A DNA stretch of 64,000 nt from Caulifigura coniformis (GCF_007745175.1 NZ_CP036271.1:1942154-2006153); one strand, 5' to 3'. Counted from the first letter of the stretch, positions 53,955 through 61,712 are shown. Notes: generated from the letters alone by a model not told the origin. Numbers and translations: made by a program.

Positions 53955-56900
53955 TCAGAACGGGCTGATTGTTCCCTTACGCATCGCCCGCTTCAGGCTG
54001 CGGGCAATCGCTTCGGCTGTTTGGTGCGGAGCTTTCGAGCCGTCGACCTGAATGCTGACGTCGCCCATCGTGTTGTTCACGACGCCACCGTCATTGCGGT
54101 AGGTCGGTTCCATGCCGGCGTTCATCCGTTGCAGGTCAGAGAAGAACCTCCGACTTGCCCGCTGATTCACGACGAACTCGCCAGGCGTCAGCATCGCGGG
54201 GATCGTGTCAGTCCCGCGGGCTGCGCCGCCCTGCGCGTGATACGACAGGCCCCCAAGCGTTTTGTTCACCGGCAGCCGCGCCACGGCCTGCTCCAGGCGT
54301 GTCGCCGCATAGTCGGCCCCTCGCTTCAGAGCGTTCTCAATGTTTGTGGCGGCGTTGTTCGTTCCCTGAATGGCAGCCTCAAGCTGTTGCAGACGTGCAA
54401 CCTGTCCAGGGTCGACGGTCGGCATGTCCGCAATCTGAAGGATGCGCTCCGTCACTCTCGACAGAGCTTCGATGTCGGGACTGAGACCGCCGCCGCTGCC
54501 GAAGATCGACCCGCCAAGCCCGTTTTCGAGTTGGGCCAGGGCTTCGACCGACTTGAACAAGTCCTGAACGTCGCCCTTCGTGACGTTCGTCGACTGCAAC
54601 AGCGCTTCCGACTTCGTGCGGAACTCGTCAATCAGGCCCAGCGCTTTCTGCGCCGTGGGCTGATCCACCGTCAGCGATCGACTGAGCCAGTTCGCGAATC
54701 CGCCGGTGGAATCAAGCAACGCGCGAACTTCATCCTTCACGCCGGTGATGGCCTTCGTGCGATCCTGTTCGACCTGAGACATCGACGTGCGGAGCTTGTC
54801 CGCTTCAGCGACGGCCTTTGCGAGACCGGCCGACGCTTCATCCGGGCTTTTGAACGTCGTCCCGAGTGCGTTTTCCAGACCCGCAACGTCGAACTTCACG
54901 TTGAACTTGTAGTTGTCCAGGTTCTTCTGGACGGTGGTCGTCAACTCGTTGACCGCGCCTTCGACGTTGAAGCTGATCGGAAGCGGGTTCCGTTCCATGT
55001 CCTGCGCGAGCTTGGCCAGGCCGAGCGCGTCCGTGAGATTGATGTCAGATTTCGAGAACCCGGCCTTCAGGATGTTCTGCATCGCCGCTTCGCGAGCGGC
55101 GGCGCGTTTGGCCTGCTCCTGTGGATCAAGGCCGACTGTCGGCAGGTTGTCCAACAGTTCCTTCGCGCTGGCTTTGACGCTGTCGGTCAACTGTTGCTGT
55201 TTGGCCGTCTCAGCGTTCAGCGTATTCAGCCGGGCCGTCTGGAGACTCTGAAGCGACTTCTCAGCGTTGATCCGCTGATTGGTCAGCTTGTTGATCGTCG
55301 CCAGGGCCGTGTTCTCGGCCCCACGGTTGCCCGATGACTCGGCCAGGGACCGGGCTTGCTCGGCCCGGCGCTCGGCGGAATCGAACAGGCGCAGCGCTTC
55401 CTGAATCTGCTGATCGGTCTGCGCACTGCCCAGCGCCGTGGCGGCCTTGCGGGCGTCGGTGACGACCTTGGACAGGTTCCGGCTGATCTTCTCAGCGTCT
55501 CCCGCATCCCGCAGCGACTCATCGAACTTCCGATCGGACTTCGACTGAGTCAGATTGCGAACGCGCTGCTGTGACTGCTCCACAGCGTCGGCCGACTGTT
55601 TCGCGGCCTGCTCCAGTTCACGAACCAGACTCTCACGGGTTCCGATGAAGCGGTGCAGCGAATCCGTCGCGACGCTGATAAGCCGCTTTTCGCCCGCCAT
55701 GATTTCATCATTGGCGGCATCGAAGGCCCGGACCTGTTCGCGACTTGCGTCCTGAATCAGTTTGACCAGCGTGTCAAAGGTTTGGCGCGAGGCGGCCAGG
55801 CGAATCCGTTCACCCTGAACGAACTTCTCGACGAACTGCTCATTGGCCTTGGTCAGCTTGTCCACAGCCTCAAAGCGGCTGTCGTCGAGAGCGTCTCCGA
55901 TGAAGTTGCCCAGCGACAGCGCAGCGCCGATGCCCAGTCCCACCTTGCTCAGGTTGGTCAGCACTCCGGCTAGGGCGGTTCCCTGAACCACGGCAAGCCG
56001 GGTTGTGGCGACATAGGCCGCGGTCGCGGCCGTGACGGCGGCGATAGCGGGCGCGGCATTCTTCGCCGTGGCGATAATGTTCTCCGCGCCGCCGACGAAC
56101 TTCAGCCCTTCGGCCGTGGTGTGCAACAGAGCTTCACCGACTTCGGTCGTCGCGATCTTGATCTCGTTTAGTTCTTTGGCGACGCGCTTCGCATCCGTCG
56201 AAGCGATGATTTCAAACCGCTGTTTGTTTAGGTCGGACGACGTGTCCCGGATGGCGGCGATGTTCTTGTTCAGAAGCTCCAGGTTGTCGCTGGCGGCGAC
56301 CGACACGCCGTTGAGGGCGCGGACGTTGGGGAACAGTTGGGCCAGGGCCGTCGATGATCCGTCCGTGGTGCTGGCGACCTGTTTCAGAGCGTCGGCCAGG
56401 CCCACAGAGCGGATGAGGAATTCACCGCTCGGGACGTTCAGTTGCTCCAGCGCCCGTTTCATGGCGTCGGATGGCTTCGTGAAGGCCGACAACAGGCCGC
56501 TGACCTGCGTTGCCGCTTCCGATGCCTTCACGCCCCGGATCGTGAGCGTGGCCAACAGGCCGTTCAGTTCCTCAAACGTGACGCCAAGGTCAGCGCCGCG
56601 CGTGGAGACTCGGCCGAAAACGGTCGCGAGTTGCGCCCCTTCGATGTTGCCGACTTCGATTGTCTTGTTGAACTTCGACGCCAGTTCTTCGGCTCGGGAC
56701 ACGTCCAGGCCGTAGGCGTTGAGCGTTCCCGACAGCAGTTCAACAGCGGTGTTCTGTTGCGTGACGGTTCCGATGGCGAACTGGCTCGCGACCCGATTGA
56801 AATCGAGAAGCTCGGCCTTGGTCCCGCCAATCTGGTTCTGGAGTGCCTGATACAAGCCGGACGCAACTTCCAGTTGGTCGATGCCCAGCGCCTTCGACTG

Positions 56901-57308
56901 ATCGGCGACAGAAGAGCCAATGTCACCGATGCCGCTGAACGTGTCGCCCGCGACGGTCGAGACCTTGGCCAACTCGATTTGAAGCTCAGCAGCACGGCCG
57001 GCCGCATCGACCATTGCTTGCTCAGTCAGCCGCAAGCCCTTGATGACAAGTTGGGTGTAGACGATGCGCGCGAGCAGAGCTGTGGACGTGGTCAGCCGAG
57101 AGACGGATTGTTCCATCCGGTCAGCGGCGGCCGTCGTGGCGTTGAACGAAGCCGGGGTTCCGCTGAATCGAGCGTTGAACTTGTCCAGAGCCGTTCCGAA
57201 TCGAGTCAGCCGGCCGCTGACGTTCGACAGCGATTGCCCGAACTTCTCCAGATTGGAGATGCCATCGGCGACGTCGAAGCCGAGTACCTGTTTGATCTCT
57301 TCAGACAT
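53955..57308 (-). CDS. Phage tail tape measure protein (TP901 type)
   Basis: An 1117-residue tail tape measure protein, which sets tail length and aids DNA entry. The N-terminal part has the TP901-type core (AAELQIELAKVSTVAGDTFS, QALQNQIGGTKAELLDFNRVASQFAIG, ELLSGTLNAYGLDVSRAEELASKFNKT, TFEELNGLLATLTIRGVKASEAATQ). A hydrophobic segment lies near 430-490, then extended coiled-coil helices, and the C-terminus has the family IPAMLTPGEFVVNQRASRRFFSDL block. The start at 57308 follows the stop of the upstream gene by one base, so they are coupled. This gene identifies the region as prophage-derived. Confidence 0.92.
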   Translation of the reverse strand: MSEEIKQVLGFDVADGISNLEKFGQSLSNVSGRLTRFGTALDKFNARFSGTPASFNATTAAADRMEQSVSRLTTSTALLARIVYTQLVIKGLRLTEQAMVDAAGRAAELQIELAKVSTVAGDTFSGIGDIGSSVADQSKALGIDQLEVASGLYQALQNQIGGTKAELLDFNRVASQFAIGTVTQQNTAVELLSGTLNAYGLDVSRAEELASKFNKTIEVGNIEGAQLATVFGRVSTRGADLGVTFEELNGLLATLTIRGVKASEAATQVSGLLSAFTKPSDAMKRALEQLNVPSGEFLIRSVGLADALKQVASTTDGSSTALAQLFPNVRALNGVSVAASDNLELLNKNIAAIRDTSSDLNKQRFEIIASTDAKRVAKELNEIKIATTEVGEALLHTTAEGLKFVGGAENIIATAKNAAPAIAAVTAATAAYVATTRLAVVQGTALAGVLTNLSKVGLGIGAALSLGNFIGDALDDSRFEAVDKLTKANEQFVEKFVQGERIRLAASRQTFDTLVKLIQDASREQVRAFDAANDEIMAGEKRLISVATDSLHRFIGTRESLVRELEQAAKQSADAVEQSQQRVRNLTQSKSDRKFDESLRDAGDAEKISRNLSKVVTDARKAATALGSAQTDQQIQEALRLFDSAERRAEQARSLAESSGNRGAENTALATINKLTNQRINAEKSLQSLQTARLNTLNAETAKQQQLTDSVKASAKELLDNLPTVGLDPQEQAKRAAAREAAMQNILKAGFSKSDINLTDALGLAKLAQDMERNPLPISFNVEGAVNELTTTVQKNLDNYKFNVKFDVAGLENALGTTFKSPDEASAGLAKAVAEADKLRTSMSQVEQDRTKAITGVKDEVRALLDSTGGFANWLSRSLTVDQPTAQKALGLIDEFRTKSEALLQSTNVTKGDVQDLFKSVEALAQLENGLGGSIFGSGGGLSPDIEALSRVTERILQIADMPTVDPGQVARLQQLEAAIQGTNNAATNIENALKRGADYAATRLEQAVARLPVNKTLGGLSYHAQGGAARGTDTIPAMLTPGEFVVNQRASRRFFSDLQRMNAGMEPTYRNDGGVVNNTMGDVSIQVDGSKAPHQTAEAIARSLKRAMRKGTISPF

Positions 57309-57309
57309 A

Positions 57310-57672
57310 TCAGACCAACATCCCCGTGATCTTGAGCCGGCCGAGCTTCCACGGCTTGTCGGGCTTTGGTGTGGCAATCGACGCTTCGCGGGTGTCGATG
57401 CGATAGGTGCCAGGCGGGATGATTTCCCGATCCACCAGCACGTTGAGAATCGTCGCGGGGTCATTGACCCGCTTCCCGCTCAACAGACGAGCGGCTTTGT
57501 CGCGGATGCTGTCAGGCGCATTGGCCAGGCCGGTCGCGCGATATTCGATGATCGACCCTGCCGGCATCCGCGACGCCAGGTGATAGTCGAAGTCAAAACG
57601 GAAAGCCTCTTTGACGAACTGCTCAAACGCGGTGTGATGAATGATGAAAACGGCAAGCTGAATGGCGTTCAA
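57310..57672 (-). CDS. Putative phage tail protein, 120 aa, TTG start
   Basis: A 120-residue protein beginning LNAIQLAVFIIHHTAFEQFVKEAFRF-type sequence and containing SIIEYRATGLANAPDSIRDKAARLL. It probably starts at TTG 57672: a CTGGAGCT ribosome-binding site is correctly placed and the TTG overlaps the TGA of the preceding gene (TTGA). Its own TGA ends one base before the tape measure ATG. Position directly upstream of the tape measure gene suggests a tail assembly or head-tail completion role. Confidence 0.7.
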   Translation of the reverse strand: MNAIQLAVFIIHHTAFEQFVKEAFRFDFDYHLASRMPAGSIIEYRATGLANAPDSIRDKAARLLSGKRVNDPATILNVLVDREIIPPGTYRIDTREASIATPKPDKPWKLGRLKITGMLV

Positions 57673-57881
57673 AAGAAAGCTCCAGGGCGAAAGGGAAGAG
57701 GCGGCGACTTGAAATTGATCGTCCCGCCGATCAGTTCGGCGCGACGGGTGTCCAAGAGCTTGTGCATTTGATCGTCGGTCAATCGGTACCACTGGCCGGA
57801 GACTTCCACCGAAAGGCAGAAGCACCGGTAGCCCCGAAACTGCGGCGACGGAAACGAGCAATGGGAGATGCGGTAGCGCAT
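57669..57881 (-). CDS. Small phage protein, 70 aa
   Basis: A 70-residue protein starting MRYRISHCSFPSPQFRGYRCFCLSVEV and ending FRPGAFF. It has four cysteines and a basic character. Its stop overlaps the TTG start of the next gene, and it begins two bases before the end of the upstream gene, so it sits in a tightly coupled cluster. Function unknown. Confidence 0.7.
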   Translation of the reverse strand: MRYRISHCSFPSPQFRGYRCFCLSVEVSGQWYRLTDDQMHKLLDTRRAELIGGTINFKSPPLPFRPGAFF

Positions 57882-57883
57882 GG

Positions 57884-58153
57884 TCAGGAAAGCTGGTAGC
57901 CGAATGGGCGATCGTTCAGCGGTGTGTCTGAGCGATCCTTGCGTGGTCTTGGTGGCGATACACGCCCCCGAACAGCGACGGCGACAGTGCCATCCGTGAT
58001 GAGATGGCGAGCGTGAAGTTCCCTTTCACACTCGGCTTCGTATTTCGGAAGCGGTGGAACCGCCTCTTCGCGACAAAGAGCGTTGAAGAACTCTCTCACC
58101 GATGACTGGCCCGATTCCTTGTTCCGAAGAAATCGTTCAAGGTCGCGCTGCAT
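57884..58153 (-). CDS. Small phage protein, 89 aa
   Basis: An 89-residue protein (MQRDLERFLRNKESGQSSVREFFNALCREEAVPP) with a charged helical N-terminus and a Pro/Arg-rich C-terminus. The ribosome-binding site is AAAGGCAG. Co-directional and nearly adjacent to the next gene. No family recognised. Confidence 0.65.
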   Translation of the reverse strand: MQRDLERFLRNKESGQSSVREFFNALCREEAVPPLPKYEAECERELHARHLITDGTVAVAVRGRVSPPRPRKDRSDTPLNDRPFGYQLS

Positions 58154-58261
58154 CGTCTGCCTTTCAGGACCACGTTGATGCCGCTGTTGCCGTTCACTAG
58201 CCCGCGGTCATAAAGGGCCGTCAGCACTTCCCGGCCAGGAAGCAAAAACGCCCGAGTGATC

Positions 58262-58354
58262 TCAGGCGGCGGTTAGGAATCGTGTGAAGCTCAGATTGCC
58301 GCCGACTTGGCAGCGGTCGGCAATGAAGGCGTCGACCCATTCGTCGACGTTCAT
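58262..58354 (-). CDS. Very small ORF, 30 aa, translationally coupled
   Basis: A 30-codon frame, MNVDEWVDAFIADRCQVGGN... ending in TAA-free sequence at TGA 58262. Its ATG overlaps the TGA of the upstream 85-residue gene (ATGA). This overlap and the natural acidic/aromatic composition support translation. It is too short for any domain assignment. Confidence 0.55.
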   Translation of the reverse strand: MNVDEWVDAFIADRCQVGGNLSFTRFLTAA

Positions 58355-58608
58355 CGGCGGGCGATCGGCGTTCCGAGAATCGGATGCATGGCCAGGCCGC
58401 CGTCCGTGGTGAGCTTGCGATAACAGACGTTCTTGCCGTCCGGTGAGAGATACCCGTTCTTCGCCAGAATCTTCAGGCCCAAGTCGCGATTGGACCCGGA
58501 AGTCACCTTGTCCCCACGGTTCGTGAAGAACGCATCCAAAAGTTCGGGCGCGTGCGACGTGCCGGCGACAGTGTGAGCGATCAAAAAGTTCAGCAGTTCG
58601 TTTTCCAT
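58351..58608 (-). CDS. Small phage protein, 85 aa
   Basis: An 85-residue protein, MENELLNFLIAHTVAGTSHAP followed by ELLDAFFTNRGDKVTSGSNRD and a C-terminal NVCYRKLTTDGGLAMHPILGTPI. It has a winged-helix-like feel in its first half (helices, then a KNGYLSPDGKNV turn) but no clear family. Coupled with the downstream 30-codon gene. Confidence 0.65.
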   Translation of the reverse strand: MENELLNFLIAHTVAGTSHAPELLDAFFTNRGDKVTSGSNRDLGLKILAKNGYLSPDGKNVCYRKLTTDGGLAMHPILGTPIARR

Positions 58609-58635
58609 TGTTGGTCTCTTGTTAAAGGTGTGTCA

Positions 58636-58686
58636 CCCCGCTGCCGTATGCTTCAAACGGCGGCGGGGACCGCGGGCGGACCCGCG
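58636..58686. terminator. Two adjacent GC-rich hairpins
   Basis: CCCCGCTGCCGT (58636-58647) pairs, with one mismatch, with ACGGCGGCGGGG (58657-58668), and a CCGCGGG/CCCGCGG stem follows at about 58670-58687. No U-run. They lie between two small phage genes and may act as an attenuator or processing site. Confidence 0.4.
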
Positions 58687-58694
58687 GCGGAGTG

Positions 58695-58916
58695 TCAGGA
58701 TTTCAGGCAGATGTTGGTCGTCGCATCGCCCTGTTTCGTGCCGATGCAGTGGCCAAGCTCGCGGAGTCGTCGGAAGTAGCGGTCGGTGGAAATGCCAGCG
58801 ACGCCGCCGTAGACCTCGCGAACGTAGCTGTGGACGATCGCGAACGATGAGCCTTTGCCGGGTTGGGTACGGGCCTCAAGCCATCCATCGAATTCCATGC
58901 TGTTGGTGACGGTCAT
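58695..58916 (-). CDS. Small phage protein, 73 aa
   Basis: A 73-residue protein, MTVTNSMEFDGWLEARTQPGKGSSFAIVH..., ending KQGDATTNICLKS. The ATG at 58916 overlaps the TGA of the upstream 305-residue gene (ATGA), so the two are coupled. No family recognised. It could be a winged-helix or tail-assembly chaperone component; evidence is only positional. Confidence 0.68.
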   Translation of the reverse strand: MTVTNSMEFDGWLEARTQPGKGSSFAIVHSYVREVYGGVAGISTDRYFRRLRELGHCIGTKQGDATTNICLKS

Positions 58917-59830
58917 GCTTTCACCGTCTCGAAAAGTTTGACCAGTTCGTCATCGGTCTTGCCGGCTACAAGGTCGGCGGAGACGTTGAGCGTCTGGCCC
59001 TTGTGGTACAGGCGGAAGTAGGTCACGCCGCTGTCGTAGAACTTCAGGTGCGGACGATCCCACGGCTTGGCGGCCGGCTGCGCGATTTGTTCGGCGACGT
59101 TCTCCGAAGCCGCGAAGTTGATCGTCTCCACAGGTTGCTTATTGACGATGGCGGCGCTCAGCCCTTCGATGTTCTGCATCACGGCGGAGACGTCCAGGCG
59201 TGAGCGGAGCATCGCGCGTTGGTGCTGGATTTCGGGTCGGACCAAGGCGTCAACGCTCGGGTCGAACTTCGCGATGAACTCCAGGTCGTCCAGGCGCTTC
59301 ACGGCATCCCGGTAGCCCTTTCCATTCCGAAGCTCGTTGCGGGTCGCTTCGACCTGCTGAGCGGCCAGACGACGGTCACTCTCGATTCGCATTTTCGTCG
59401 TCTCTGAGAGCTTGTCGTGTTCCTCTTGTTTCTCTTTCGCGCGGAGAGAATCGTTGATTCGCTGTTCAGGGCTGCGCGTATCGACAACCTTGTTCTCCGC
59501 CTCATGGCGTTGATGCTGGTTGACGGCCCGCTGGGTCTGCTGAGTCCTGTATTCGTCGCGCTCAGCTTCGTCATAGAACAGCGGCAGCTTGCGCGGCACG
59601 CCGTCGACAATCTCGCGTGGACTCAGTAGCTCTTGCTCGGGCAGACGACGACCCACATTGTTGGATCGGCCGGCCAGGACATTGGCGAGACAGAGCTTTG
59701 CCAGGGCGTCGGCCTTCAGCTTGGGAAGCTCGGCGGCTGTTCCCCTGTGCATCGTCGCACCGATGACCGTGGCTGTTTCGCCTTGGCTGGTTGTGGCGAG
59801 CATGTTTTCTGAGACGAATTCGTGAAGCAT
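58913..59830 (-). CDS. Phage structural-type protein, 305 aa, with coiled coil
   Basis: A 305-residue protein. Residues ~1-90 are compact (VIGATMHRGTAAELPKLKADALAKLCLANVLAG). Residues ~90-185 are a highly charged coiled coil (YRTQQTQRAVNQHQRHEAENKVVD; RAKEKQEEHDKLSETTKMRIESDRRLAAQQVEA). The C-terminal part ends in SADLVAGKTDDELVKLFE. The ribosome-binding site is ACAGGT. Layout recalls a scaffold or minor tail protein, but I cannot name the family. Coupled to the downstream gene. Confidence 0.7.
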   Translation of the reverse strand: MLHEFVSENMLATTSQGETATVIGATMHRGTAAELPKLKADALAKLCLANVLAGRSNNVGRRLPEQELLSPREIVDGVPRKLPLFYDEAERDEYRTQQTQRAVNQHQRHEAENKVVDTRSPEQRINDSLRAKEKQEEHDKLSETTKMRIESDRRLAAQQVEATRNELRNGKGYRDAVKRLDDLEFIAKFDPSVDALVRPEIQHQRAMLRSRLDVSAVMQNIEGLSAAIVNKQPVETINFAASENVAEQIAQPAAKPWDRPHLKFYDSGVTYFRLYHKGQTLNVSADLVAGKTDDELVKLFETVKA

Positions 59831-59848
59831 TTGATGTACCTGTTGTGT

Positions 59849-60229
59849 TCACCGCGCCGCCGGGCGCAGTGAATCCGTGAACTCCGCGCCGGCGGCGGTT
59901 GGTGTCAGCATTGGCCCGAATGGCGTGGGCTTGGTCGGGCAGTGCGCGAGTAGCTCGCGCTGCACTCGGCCGAGTCCCCAACGCTTGCGCTGGGCCTTGG
60001 TCATCTGCCGGCGAATGGAGTTCGCCGCGATCGCGACGAGCATGCCAGGGCCGGCGACACGATCGAAGATCGGGCGGAGTTCGTCGTGCATGTGTGCGGG
60101 CCGTCCGCCGAACACAAGGCGGACGGCGATCGTGGCTGTCGCCACGCTGGAAATGTACCCCCAGCGTTTTCGACGCTGAGTAACGAGCGGCGACACGCCG
60201 CGCGTGTAAGAGCCGCGCCGCCGGAACAC
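59849..60229 (-). CDS. Possible basic protein of the element, 126 aa
   Basis: An open frame of 126 codons starting with GTG. The middle (YISSVATATIAVRLVFGGRPAHMHDELRPIFDRVAGPGMLVAIAANSI) and the part RRQMTKAQRKRWGLGRVQRELLAHC look like a genuine basic protein, but the start lacks a ribosome-binding site. A shorter form beginning at a later GTG or at MTKAQRKR is possible. It ends 18 bases upstream of the 305-residue gene. Confidence 0.5.
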   Translation of the reverse strand: MFRRRGSYTRGVSPLVTQRRKRWGYISSVATATIAVRLVFGGRPAHMHDELRPIFDRVAGPGMLVAIAANSIRRQMTKAQRKRWGLGRVQRELLAHCPTKPTPFGPMLTPTAAGAEFTDSLRPAAR

Positions 60230-60244
60230 ATCGGCGGCGCGTAG

Positions 60245-60266
60245 CCGTGACCTACACAGGTCACGG
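60245..60266. repeat. Perfect 9-bp inverted repeat
   Basis: CCGTGACCT (60245-60253) and AGGTCACGG (60258-60266) with a four-base loop. It lies upstream of the basic-protein ORF and could be an operator or a terminator without a U-run. It contains the same GTGACC word as the direct repeats near the attachment site. Confidence 0.55.
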
Positions 60267-60308
60267 AGTAAGATGGCCCCGGCGTGGTTCGTTCCACCGG
60301 GGCCGGCG

Positions 60309-60515
60309 TTATGCGGAGAGCCGGCAGCCGCTCGCGTGGAGACAGCCGCCGGTGAAAATCAGGCGATAGCCCAGTTCGGAGAGTGCGCCGACGACCTCGT
60401 CACGCCGCGGGCGGCCCGATGCCGGCAGGCGCTCGCGGATGCGGTCGATGATCTTCCAGACGGCGACGATCGAAGTCGCGTCGGCGGTGATGATTTCAGT
60501 GATGACGGTCTGCAT
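60309..60515 (-). CDS. Small protein of the element, 68 aa
   Basis: A 68-residue protein, MQTVITEIITADATSIVAVWKIID..., with hydrophobic and charged residues in a helical pattern (IIDRIRERLPASGRPRRDEVVGALSELGYRLIF). The pattern of the second half resembles a small winged-helix or phage regulatory protein. No good ribosome-binding site; moderate support only. Confidence 0.5.
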   Translation of the reverse strand: MQTVITEIITADATSIVAVWKIIDRIRERLPASGRPRRDEVVGALSELGYRLIFTGGCLHASGCRLSA

Positions 60516-60790
60516 CGGGTGAACTCAGTGGAGAAGTGTGTCCATCTCCTATTGAGGGCAAGAACAGGGGCGCTGTTCACAAAATTGGCAAATGGTTGGA
60601 GGCTGCGAAGAAATCGTTGCCTTGAGCGGTGTGGACGCGGCAGAGCAGACCGCAGCCGGCCGCCCGCAGCGAATAGGGCTCGGCAGAAAGGGCATGGCGG
60701 CACGACCGGTGCGACCGTCAAATTTGACCCCTCCCCTACGATCGGACCGGATCGCGGCGGCCAGGCGACGGGCTGCCCGTGGCCAGGATC

Positions 60791-60814
60791 AGTGACCAAA
60801 TCGTGACAACGCGG
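60791..60814. repeat. Third copy of the AGTGACC repeat, joined to a GACAACGCGG repeat
   Basis: AGTGACCAAATCGTGAC at 60791-60807 matches the two copies near the tRNA fragment with one or two differences, and runs directly into GACAACGCGG (60805-60814), the word repeated at 61102-61158. Confidence 0.6.
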
Positions 60815-61101
60815 GCGATCGCAAGACAGAACTCATTTCTTAGCAGAGCCTTACGGCGACGCGACTCACTGCTCAGTAGTCAGTAGCTCCGGTCTCGGGC
60901 GGGGTCCGGTTGTAGCAGTCGCGGCGGTCGGGAGGGTTACGCGGGCTTGTAGTGGTGGTGCTGGTTAGCGCGGCACCACCTGCTAACACGGCGGACAGTG
61001 TTCGCCAACCGCGCGCAAGTTATTTGGAGATATGGACTTGAAATAATACGCAAGCCAAATAGTGCCAATGAGTTGTGTTTAGCGTGGCGTCTCAGATTCG
61101 C

Positions 61102-61158
61102 GACAACGCGGTGTCGCTCAGGCATGACAACGCGGCATTCAGGATCGCGACACCGCGG
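61102..61158. repeat. Three iteron-like direct repeats
   Basis: GACAACGCGG at 61102-61111 and 61126-61135, and GACACCGCGG at 61149-61158, with 24- and 23-base spacing. A further copy is at 60805. Regular spacing of about two helical turns suggests an array of protein-binding sites, as in replication iterons or phage operators. Confidence 0.6.
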
Positions 61159-61263
61159 CGGACGGACAATGACGCGGAAGACAACTCACGATTCACAGCC
61201 AGAGTTGTCCGGCCGCGGCGTCTATCCACAACGTCCAGGCTGGTCATGCTTTGCGAGTGACGC

Positions 61264-61379
61264 GGTAGACAAGTAGACAACTTTGTCTAGTTATCATCAC
61301 TCTCATGGGAAGTTATCAATACAAGTTAAACTTTCCATAGGGGTAATGTAATCGAGACAAAGTTGTCTACTTGTCTACC
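61264..61379. repeat. Long hairpin element, copy 1
   Basis: A perfect 25-bp inverted repeat (61264-61288 and 61355-61379; it starts GGTAGACAAGTAGACAAC) encloses a second, imperfect hairpin. That inner part has CATCACTCTCATGG and CCATAGGGGTAATG, which pair through CAT/ATG, ACTCT/GGGGT (two G-U pairs) and ATGGGAAGTT/AACTTTCCAT, with two symmetric C-A mismatches. Each outer arm is itself a tandem repeat of GTAGACAA. The whole could form a ~116-nt rod with a 14-base terminal loop, as DNA cruciform or RNA. Confidence 0.75.
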
Positions 61380-61510
61380 CGCCGTGAAGCTCGGGACGCT
61401 GAAGGGCTGCGGGCTGCCACAGTGGGACAACTCTGCCACGACAGAGACTTGGCCCAGCCGCGTCAGGTCGACGTAAAGTCGTAGTTAGCAGTCGCTTCAT
61501 AAGAGCCAGA

Positions 61511-61622
61511 GGGACAATGGGCTAACTTTGTCCCTTTTACATCACTCTCATGGAAAGATACAGCAGTAGATAACACTTCCATAGGGGTAATGTAAGAGGG
61601 CCAAAGTTAGCCCATTAGCCCA
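61511..61622. repeat. Long hairpin element, copy 2
   Basis: This copy has the same core words as copy 1 (ATCACTCTCATGG at 61541-61553 and TTCCATAGGGGTAATGTAA at 61577-61595, identical in both) but different outer arms: GGGACAATGGGCTAACTTTG on the left against CCAAAGTTAGCCCATTAGCCC on the right. The arms still pair over about 24 of 27 positions. Several arm positions differ from copy 1 on both sides in a compensating way. It lies 131 bases downstream of copy 1 in the same orientation. Confidence 0.75.
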
Positions 61623-61712
61623 CCTGAGTGCTGGTACGCGGTAATCAAAGCCTCTTAAACGGGCCGGCTGGCGACGACGTCCAGACCTACCAGCCACTTC
61701 CTCCAACGCAGC

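Larger units (their letters stand above)
60516..61712. other. 1.2-kb non-coding control region of the integrated element
   Basis: No convincing gene on either strand; frames here are Arg/Pro-rich or interrupted. The stretch holds a third copy of the AGTGACC-type repeat (60791), four GACAACGCGG-type direct repeats and two related long hairpin elements, all listed separately. The part from 61000 to 61620 is distinctly AT-richer than the flanking phage genes. It looks like an origin, control or recombination region. Confidence 0.6.

Noticed and set aside
60273-60806. 177-codon plus-strand open frame
   Set aside because: It is antisense to a plausible small gene and has an Arg/Gly/Pro-rich shadow composition.
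60998-61276. 92-codon plus-strand open frame across the iteron-like repeats
   Set aside because: It lacks a ribosome-binding site, runs through the direct repeats, and ends inside the hairpin arm.
61264-61622. Paired hairpins considered as integron attC sites
   Set aside because: The arms do not contain the GTTRRRY/RYYYAAC core pair, and no integron integrase is visible.
61647-61660. GCCTCTTAA considered as the second attachment site
   Set aside because: Only nine bases match the tRNA anticodon region and the orientation is opposite to 52497-52538; attachment sites must be direct repeats.
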